From Clonostachys chloroleuca (Eukaryota; Ascomycota; Sordariomycetes; Hypocreales; Bionectriaceae): a stretch of DNA of 64,000 nucleotides. The stretch is from positions 12,710,001-12,774,000 of the forward strand of contig JBANAY010000004.1 of assembly GCA_037952775.1 (NCBI GenBank). Direction: 5' to 3'. Below the pieces are notes generated by a model. That model did no database searches. It was not told the DNA's origin and saw only the letters and a list, made by a program, of their open reading frames with translations. This document shows, one piece after another, positions 56,601 to 64,000 of this stretch (its first letter is position 1; each line of letters starts with the position of its first letter). The position numbers and the translations under genes are program-made.

Positions 56601-56938
56601 GTCGCGTTATCGCCGAGACTATGAAAGAAGGAACCCCTTTCTTTACAATTCAAGCCCTACTCCCCGTTGCGGAGAGTTTTGGCTTTGCAGACGAGATGCG
56701 GAAGCGAACAAGTGGCGCCGCCCAGCCTCAGCTTTTATTCGCTGGGTTTGAGATTCTAGACGAGGATCCATTTTGGGTCCCCTTCACGGAAGACGACCTA
56801 GAAGATCTGGGAGAATTCGGAGATAAGGAGAACGTGGCAAAGAGGTACATGGACGGTGTGCGTAGGAAGAAGGGTTTGCTTGTTGAAGGAAGGAATGTGG
56901 CTACTGATGCAGAGAAACAAAAGACCCTCAAGCGGTAA
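53686..56938 (+). CDS. ria1: Ribosome assembly GTPase Ria1/EFL1
   Basis: Two exons, 53686-53748 and 53801-56938, give 1066 aa. The GTPase domain has G1 at AHVDHGKT (residues 26-33), G2 around RGITMESSAISL, G3 in DSPGHIDF and G4 in NKMD. It is an EF-2-like protein with domains II-V: FARIYSGTLSVGDKLYVL, HLERCLTDLKDRF, and the C-terminal EF-G domain V (YSVEIQASTEVLGRVYDVLT, RRGRVIAETMKEG). An insertion rich in Lys, Glu and Arg (about residues 430-500) separates the GTPase part from domain II, as in other EFL1 proteins, and the diphthamide loop of EF-2 is not expected. EFL1 works with Sdo1/SBDS to release eIF6/Tif6 from pre-60S subunits in the cytoplasm. Identification is secure. Confidence 0.94.
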
Positions 56939-58205
56939 ATGAGCAATCAGAAAGAATACAATCAAAAATGATAAAATAGAGTACTTTGGACCGTTGGCCG
57001 ACAGCTCCCTCACATTCAATGGATTACACTTGTGCTTTGTTGGGCAGCTTTGAGTTTACGGCTGCAGCTCTCTGACCTGCATCTGACAAGGGGGCCACCA
57101 ACTTCAACAAATGCAGTTCGTACCCCCGACGGCGGCCCCAAGCATGAAATAGGGAGGCTTTTGGGTAGCCAAGTGATGAGCTTGGGTGTGCACTGCGAAT
57201 TCCTTGTTCTGGCAATTCCACCCAGAGACTGTTCTGCCCGTGTCTCGGGAGGGACGTGGATCAATCAGTCTACCTACTCAACTGGTGGTGAGAATTGGGC
57301 TTGTGCTCGGGAGATAGGAAAGTGCTTTTTTTTTACTTCATCACAGCATCGGAAGCCCTGCAATGATGCCATTTTCGCATGTTGGTTGGGAAACACAAGA
57401 AAGCCAAGAGCCACGGAGTGCCTCATCTCAACACAACATGGCGAGTTTCAATATATGCAGTGCGTACGCATGCACCCAGCCTTCAGCTTTTCTTGGCGAG
57501 GCATCCAGCCCATGTTTCATGTCGGGTGCGCGCAGCCCGAAAACGGCGTGGCATTGCGACCAAGTGGCCCTTGGATGGGCGCGATAGACAAAGACCCTCT
57601 GGCCGGGGGAGCGCGCGAGGCCTTTGGTGGGTGGGAAGAACCGGAAGATCCCCACACCACCGCACGGTACAGGCCAGCCAGACGCCTGGACGGTGCGGTG
57701 CACCACCCACAGGGCCTCCGATCGCCAAGCGCAAGGCATCATGCAGGCGAACCACTGAACCGGCAGTACGGCGCTGCTGATTAAGCGGAGCCAACGGCGC
57801 TGCCGCCTGTGACTTACAGGCGCCTGCCAGTGGGCATACGCTGTGAGCGACCGGTGATTTTCGCCTCATCCTCGCCTTTCTGGCAGCACATCTCACTCAC
57901 TCTCTCCTTCTTTTGCATACATGCTCACACACACGCACAGTCCCTCTCTTACGCCCGTTCACCGCACTTCGAGTACATACATTTTTTTTGCCCGTTGCTG
58001 TCTTTGCCGCACTTTTACTTGTCATCCTCTTCATTGCTCTGGCCCATCTCGCTCCCCGTTCCGGCATACCCATTCCCATTTAATACCATTCCATCTACGC
58101 GAGCGCGCGGACACGCGACGTCGGGCCTCTAGAGCCCCTCCAACCCCCTAACCACCACCACATCCACACGCCCGGCGCCTCGGCCGCCATCTCCAGAACG
58201 GCGCC
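56939..58205. other. Intergenic region between EFL1 and dot1
   Basis: 1.27 kb. A 250-codon frame at 57032-57784 (plus) begins with GTG, has no recognisable protein and looks like chance. The last 300 nt are C/T-rich and probably the dot1 promoter and leader. Confidence 0.5.
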
Positions 58206-59772
58206 ATGCCGCTCTTTGGCAGCAAGAACAACAAATTCAAGGTCGACCCTCCAAAGATCCGCATAGAGAAAGTCACCGTCGCCCGGCCCGCCGTCAAGCC
58301 CGTCACACCCTCCACCAAGGCCATCTCCAACGCCTCGTCGGCACGCTCCTCGCCCGCAGCCACGCACCGGCCGTCCCCCAAACCCTCCTCGCTCCCTCGC
58401 CAGAAGAGCCACTCTCCGTATCCGTCCTCGTCGGATGAGAAGCGCGCCGAGCGGAAGCGCAAAGCTGGCTCTGCATCGTCCACCCGCCGGTCCCCGGCTG
58501 TGGACCGCCCCGACTTCGGCAAGGACAGCGATGGCGAGGAAGACGACGGCTGGCTAAAGCTGGATGGTAGGAAGAGGCAGCGCAAGGGCACTCTGAATGG
58601 ACGGTCGGAGGACACGGCCAGGCAGATCAGGAGCGCGCGGGCTTTCGAGGTGGGGGATGCGGGACTCGACTTCATCCACGCCGTGCAGGTGGCGTCTCTC
58701 CAGCACAACTGCGTCCCTGCCATGGGGGGCCAGAGAGAGGACGTGGAATTCGAGCTGCAGTATCCAAGTTTGCAGCCTCGCGAGAAGTACGTTTATTTCA
58801 TTATGGTCTATCCTCTCTATTTCTTCTATATGCTAACGCGACGCCAGGTTCGAACTAGTTTGCGGCAAGGACAAAATCAACGCCGAGGAAGCGAGTGTCC
58901 GCATCGTTCAACTAGTGGCCGAGACATATCTAACGGAAAAAGAAGCCGAGCCTTTTACCAACCCGAAGGGACTAATACGCCGCCTGGAGAAGGCCAGGAA
59001 CAGAAATGTCCAGGACTTCATGGGTTTCAAGGCTGCACTTAAGGAGTACAACGACACGCTTCTTGCTCTAGTAGAGGACGGCATAATTGCGAAGAATCTC
59101 GACAACCTGCACGAGCTCCCACGTGGACTAGTTGCATTCATTCTGGATCAGATCTATGACCGGGTTGTCGCCCCAAAGGTGGAGCTCCTCTCCAAATATG
59201 AGATGGGCTCCGACAATGTGTATGGCGAGCTACTTCACCCTTTTATTTCAAGGTTGTTGGTAGATGAGCTCAAGATGAATTCGAAGCAGGTCTTCGTAGA
59301 TCTGGGTTCGGGGGTCGGAAACGTCGTTATGCAGGCTGCACTGGAGATTGGTTGCGAGAGCTGGGGCTGTGAGATGATGGAGAATGCGTGCAACCTGGCA
59401 GAAGTACAGCAGACTGAATTCGTCGCGAGATCCATGCTCTGGGGGATCAAGCCGGGTGATGTTCATTTGGAGCGAGGCGATTTCCGAAAGAACTCTCGCA
59501 TTCACGAAGTCCTCAGACGCGCCGACGTTATTCTCGTGAACAACAAAGCATTCACCCCAACGCTCAACGACGACTTGGTACGGATGTTTCTTGACTTGAA
59601 GGAGGGATGCAAGATCGTGTCGCTCAAATCATTTGTTGCGGATTCCAAGAGCAACCACAACATCAATGATGTGGGCAGCACGATCCTCGATGTGGAGGAG
59701 CACATATACCCCGAGGGTTTTGTGAGCTGGACTAATGCAGGAGGTGCTTACTACATCTCGACGCGCAAATAG
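58206..59772 (+). CDS. dot1: Histone H3-K79 methyltransferase Dot1
   Basis: Two exons, 58206-58786 and 58848-59772, joined at AA|G (K194), give 501 aa. The N-terminal 150 residues are basic, Ser/Pro-rich and disordered ([15 protein letters not shown]), as in other fungal Dot1 proteins, and probably bind nucleosome or DNA. The catalytic DOT1 domain carries [13 protein letters not shown], motif I DLGSGVGN starting at Asp345 (SAM binding), [19 protein letters not shown], and the [13 protein letters not shown] loop, followed by [13 protein letters not shown]. The enzyme methylates Lys79 in the H3 globular domain and affects silencing and DNA damage checkpoints. The intron has a GCTAACG branch site. 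It converges on atg16, with 238 bp between the two stops. Confidence 0.95.
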
Positions 59773-60010
59773 ACTAAAGAACTAGATGTTAGCCACAGGT
59801 ATTTGGTTTTCGTGTATAAGCTTGGGTGCATGGATTAAGGGAAACTCATGGACGGTGTTAGCGTACAGAATACTTCTTATTGTTTCAATCAGTATGCGTT
59901 GTCATTATTTGTAATTCACTTCCAAACTCCGCCGTTGTGATGATGCAAGTCTCGTTAGTGATACGAATCGTAAGCGTAAAACATGGAGAAACGAGAACGT
60001 CGGGGCAACA

Positions 60011-60741
60011 TCATGTGCCATTCTCGAAGAGTGGTTCGTTGGCAAGATTCATCGCATCCACCTCTTGGGCCATACGTTTCATCCATCGATCGACGAGTTC
60101 TTTGTTCTCCTTCTTGACTTTGTCTCTTTCTTTCTCGACCATTGACAGCTGAAGGTTCAACGCGATCATCTCATCCTGGACTTGCTGAACAAGAGAGTCA
60201 GTCCGGTGCTGCTTTGCCACAGGTTCACCCAGGCCTGCGCCCTTACCTCTAGAAGTTTCCGTTTCTCTCGGAGTTCGTGGTCCCGGTCCTTCAATTTCGT
60301 CGTGAGGCCAGCTCGTTCGGTATCCAGCGCCGTGATGGTTTTGGTCTCCTTCTTTGTTCGTACACGAAGCTTGTCCAGCTCCTCCTCGGCTGTTCGTAAA
60401 CGCGCTTCCGCAACACCTTTTGAGCGCAGAGCCTCGGTGAGTTCAAGGCGTAGTTGGGCCAGGCCGGGGTCGTCGAGGTTCGTCGTCGGGGCTGCTGTGG
60501 TGTCGTCTTTGGGGCCGGGCACACGAGCTTGTAAAGCGGCCTTTTCTGCTTCGAGCGCAGATATCCGGTCGGCCATTTGTGAACCTAAAACAAACACATG
60601 ATGAGCTTCGGGAAAGCAAGGACCCTTGAGGTGGGTGGTATCGAAGGGATGTGTACATGTCTGGACCAGCTCCATGTTCACTGGGTTATTGAGCTCGACA
60701 TCCTGAAGGGATATGGCATATTCCTCTTTCCATTTGGACAT
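60011..60741 (-). CDS. atg16: Autophagy protein Atg16
   Basis: Three exons, 60741-60657, 60584-60247 and 60184-60011, give 198 aa. The start ATG (MSKWKEEYAISLQDVE) was chosen because the frame further upstream has only a TTG. The short N-terminus is the Atg5-binding helix (WKEEYAISL). The rest is a parallel coiled coil: MADRISALEAEKAALQA, AQLRLELTEALRSKGVAEAR, EEELDKLRVRTKKE, RDHELREKRKLLE, then QVQDEMIALNLQLSMVEKER and KENKELVDRWMKRMAQEVDA. There is no WD40 domain, as usual for fungi. Atg16 dimerises and joins Atg12-Atg5 to form the E3-like complex that places Atg8 on phosphatidylethanolamine at the forming autophagosome. It is head to head with vps16. Confidence 0.92.
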
Positions 60742-61217
60742 TGCGAATCCAAATTGCAAGGTTGTGTTTTCTGTCTGATGTTTTCCAACCCACAAGCCCG
60801 TTTTCGTTTCGGTCAAGGAAGGGTGTGGTTCTTTGGACGGAATTGTCGTTGACGAGTAATAGTACATGGGAAGGCAGATCCCGCCCTGCTGATAAGTTAA
60901 CGGTGGGGGGCCTAAATGATGCAACCAAACCCACTTAACCTTGTACCTATCGATACATGGTTGTTTACCCGAGAAATCTCCTGTGACAGGCCTCAACGTC
61001 ACTCCTGGCGCCGCCAATTAAATTACAGCGTGCTCTCGGAGGTGTCCAGACAGGCAGCAAGCTCATCCTACCAGCCTCCAATCTGATCGCGCTGCAGCAC
61101 CAGAGCTTCACTACAGCTGTTCCACCTCTCATCCTGTATACTCAAGGTGTGGATTTGACGTTCTTGGTCAGCATTTTCTTGACGCCGTTGGAGACCATCA
61201 TGAGATAACGCGCCATC
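60742..61217. promoter_or_regulatory. Bidirectional promoter between atg16 and vps16
   Basis: 476 bp separate the divergent start codons, with no coding sequence of their own. Both products serve delivery to the vacuole, so joint control is possible. No specific factor site is claimed. Confidence 0.4.
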
Positions 61218-64000
61218 ATGGACGCACTCCATCCGACAGCTGAATGGGAGAGTGTTGACGGCAAATGGTTCCGGAAGACACAGTTGTATACTGAGGTCTT
61301 TGAACAAGATCGGGACTTGGATAATTTCATCGTCGTGGGAGCTCCCTTTGCTGGAGCTTTAGGTAAGGGGATCTCTGCCCGTGTCGGCCAGCCATCGGAT
61401 GCGTGTCTGTCGCTGGGCTCGGCTTGATAGAAGCTCGCGAATCATGTTCTAATAGCTCTTAGCACTATGGCGCGACGATACCAAGCTCCAGGCCTACCAG
61501 CCAGGGAAATCGTCCAAGCCTGCAATTGAATTATACAGTCTTGCGGGAAGGAAGCTGCGCTCTATCCCCTGGGACAAGGGTTCAATCAAGAGCTTAGGAT
61601 GGTCCGAGGATGAGTCCTTGCTGGTTGTCACTGAGGATGGCAGTGTTCGTTGCTATGACATCCAGGGAGATTTCAGCCACTTCTCACTTGGCCATGGGGT
61701 GGAGAATCATGGAGTGAAGTCGTGCCGGTAGGTGAAGCTTGCTGCAGACTTATCTCTACATCCTAGCTAACCAGAGGGAACATTAGCTTCTACCCCGATG
61801 GAATGGTTGCCCTTCTTGGAAACAACACATTGGTCGCAGTCTCGTCATACAAAGAGCCGCGACCCAAGCTTCTCGCGACACCTCCAGAGGGCGAAATCCA
61901 TTCTTGGGCTATCATATCACCAGACCACACTTTGTCACGATCTGTCGAGGTTCTTTTGAGCATCGAGAAGACCGTGTACGTTATTGATGCTACAGAGTGC
62001 GACGACAGATTCCTTGATATAGGTCCATTCTCTCATATCAGTGTGTCTCCTGATGGGAGGTTTGTGAACTTATATGGAGAGAACGGAAAGGCGCATATCA
62101 TCTCTAGCGACTTCCAAGAACGAATCTTTGAACACGACTCTGACTCGCAAACCCCTCCCAAATATGTCGAGTGGTGTGGCAGCGATGCAATTATTGCATG
62201 GGAAGATGAGGTTCATGTGATTGGATCCGGAGAGTCCAGTATATCCTACATCTACGACAGCACGCGCGTTCACATTGTATCAGGTAAGCCCATGCCAGCG
62301 ATTGAATACCACGGAGGCACGTTCTAATCATGTGGTAGAATATGATGGTGCACGTCTGATTACAAATGATTTTTGTGAGTTCTTAGAGAGAGTTGCGAAA
62401 GAAACCCAGGAGGTCTTTGGAAATGCCTCCGATTCGTCTCCAGCCTCTATCTTGCTGGATGCTGTCGGTCAGCTGGAGATGGAGTCTCCCAAGGCTGACG
62501 ACTACATCCAACTGATCCGACCAAATCTGACCGAGGCTGTCGATACCTGTGTCAACGCTGCAGGGCGTGAATTTGAAGTTTACTGGCAAAAACGTCTGCT
62601 CAAGGCAGCCTCATTTGGAAAATCAGTGCTCGATATATACAACAGTGACGACTTTGTTGACATGTGCGAAACTCTGCGAGTCCTCAATGCTGTCCGATTC
62701 TTTGAAGTCGGTCTACCGCTGTCGTTTGAGCAGTTCCACCGCTTGACGCCTGAGAGGCTGGTGCGGAGGTTGCTGAATCGCCATGAATACCTTTTGGCAT
62801 TGAAAGTAGCAAGTTATCTCAAGCTACCCACTGACAACATATATGTGCACTGGGCATCCAGCAAGGTACGGATTGGTGCCGAGGACGACGAGACTATTTG
62901 TCGACTCATCGTCGATCGACTCAACGGAAAGCCAGGCGTTTCTTTTGAGGAGATCGCCCGAGCCGCTTATCACGAAGGCCGTGGACGGCTCGCTACAGAA
63001 CTGTTGAACCATGAGCCTCGAGGAGGCCGACAGGTGCCTCTACTCCTAGACATGGAAGAGGATGAGTTGGCCTTGGACAAGGCCATCGAGAGTGGTGATA
63101 CAGATTTAATTCTCTCGGTGGTTGTCCAGCTTAAGAAGAAGCTCCCGCTCGCTGCATTCTTCGATGTCATCAGCGCACGCCCAACAGCTGCGGCGCTTGT
63201 GGAATCCTCGGCCAGCCTTCAAGGCGACCATGCTCTCTTAAAAGACCTATACTACCAGGACGACCGAAGGGTCGATAGTGCGAATGTATTTATTCGCGAG
63301 TCACTGAAGCAGCCCAGCGCACGCACGGCGTCTGATAAGCTGGCGCTAGCAGCGAAACAATTGTCGGACTCCAAGGATTCTGCGTTTGACTTGATAGTCC
63401 TCAAGGAGGCATCAGCATTGCTTCGAATACAGGAGACTTTAGATCGGGACTTGACAGACACCTTTACAGGGTTGAGTGTCAATGAGACCATGTTTAAACT
63501 CATTCGTTTGGGTTATCACGGCCGAGCGAAGAAAATCCAGAGCGAATTCAAAGTTCCCGAAAAGGTGGCTTGGTGGATCAGGTACGCCAAATATCTACAA
63601 ACCGAATACATCTTATTGCCAAAACTGAGCACTTACTAACTTGTTCACCAGACTTCGAGCGCTTGTGGCCAAGCGTGAATGGAATGAGATTGAAGAAATT
63701 GCCAGGGCAAAGAAGAGTCCGATTGGCTGGGAGGTAAATTCCACATGTCCTCAGCGTCACGTCTGTTCATCTAGGGGGATATTCTGACACCGTGTTTCTC
63801 TTTAGCCTTTCTATAACCTCATCTTACAAGCCGGCAATCCCAGACTGGCAGCCATATTTATACCAAAATGCACAAATCTTGAAGCGGGGGAGACGATAAC
63901 CATGTATGAGAAGTGCGGCATGCGGCTCAAGGCAGCCGAAGAAGCGGTCAAGACTAAGAATGCACAAGCTTGGCAGAAGCTCTTGGAAGCTGCTGGGAAG
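61218..64000 (+). CDS. vps16: Vps16, core subunit of HOPS/CORVET (runs off right edge)
   Basis: Six exons are visible: 61218-61362, 61463-61727, 61787-62283, 62339-63581, 63652-63733 and 63806-64000 (open at the edge), about 809 codons so far. The N-terminal beta-propeller is seen in DKGSIKSLGWSEDESLLVV, CYDIQGDFSHFSLG, FYPDGMVALL and FSHISVSPDGRFVNLY. The Vps16 C-terminal alpha-solenoid follows, with ANVFIRESLK, LIRLGYHGRAKKIQSEFKVP, WNEIEEIARAKKSPIGWE and MYEKCGMRLKAAEEAVKTKN. Fungal Vps16 is usually slightly over 800 aa, so only a short C-terminal part should be missing. It scaffolds the HOPS and CORVET tethering complexes at vacuole and endosome, binding Vps33. Identification is secure. 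Confidence 0.94.

Noticed and set aside
57032..57784. 250-codon open frame on the plus strand between EFL1 and dot1
   Set aside because: It starts with GTG, gives no recognisable domain, has a composition unlike the flanking genes and is overlapped by similar frames in other phases.
1..64000. tRNA genes, CRISPR arrays, DNA transposons or LTR elements
   Set aside because: Visual search for tRNA B-box motifs, regularly spaced repeats, long terminal repeats and transposase or reverse-transcriptase motifs gave nothing convincing.

Overview
The window is nuclear DNA from a filamentous ascomycete (Pezizomycotina, most likely a Eurotiomycete such as an Aspergillus or Penicillium relative; this placement is inference). 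The genes are monocistronic and lie on both strands. Most are broken by short 45-90 nt GT-AG introns, often with CTAAC-like branch points. The gene set is typical of mould: an AA9 LPMO, a HAM1-like protein, a COP9 signalosome subunit, Dot1, Atg16 and a CFEM-like surface protein. All exon joins given here were worked out by hand from splice motifs and reading phase.

Left end, 1-10 kb, accessory. A HAM1-like gene runs off the left edge (minus). It is followed by a gene-poor stretch, then a dead MFS transporter (minus) with two in-frame stops and no visible GT donor for its first intron. A relic of an aminoglycoside-phosphotransferase-family gene comes next, then an intact nine-exon amidase (plus), divergent from the transporter. 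At 8.9-9.9 kb lies a GC-rich alpha/beta hydrolase that loses frame by one base exactly at its nucleophile elbow.

Middle, 10-47 kb. In order: CSN5 (minus), an AA9 LPMO (plus), a long disordered fungal protein (minus), a 6.3 kb gene-poor stretch, and a small CFEM-like membrane protein (plus). Then the 9 kb single-exon Fmp27/Hobbit bridge-like lipid transfer protein (minus), a small multi-exon membrane protein (minus), eIF4B (plus), a GPHR/GPR89-type multi-pass protein (minus) and a universal stress protein (minus).

Right end, 47-64 kb. A further gene-poor 4-5 kb stretch contains a 33-nt A run. It is followed by a dense housekeeping block: eIF3 subunit L (minus) head to head with the ribosome-maturation GTPase Ria1/EFL1 (plus), Dot1 (plus) converging on Atg16 (minus), and Atg16 head to head with Vps16 (plus), which runs off the right edge.

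I do not see a new multi-gene system. The best leads are the decaying transporter/amidase locus with its kinase relic, the frameshifted hydrolase with an altered oxyanion motif, the CFEM-like sensor-type protein behind a very long upstream region, the disordered protein with a structured C-terminal block, and the Atg16-Vps16 shared promoter.
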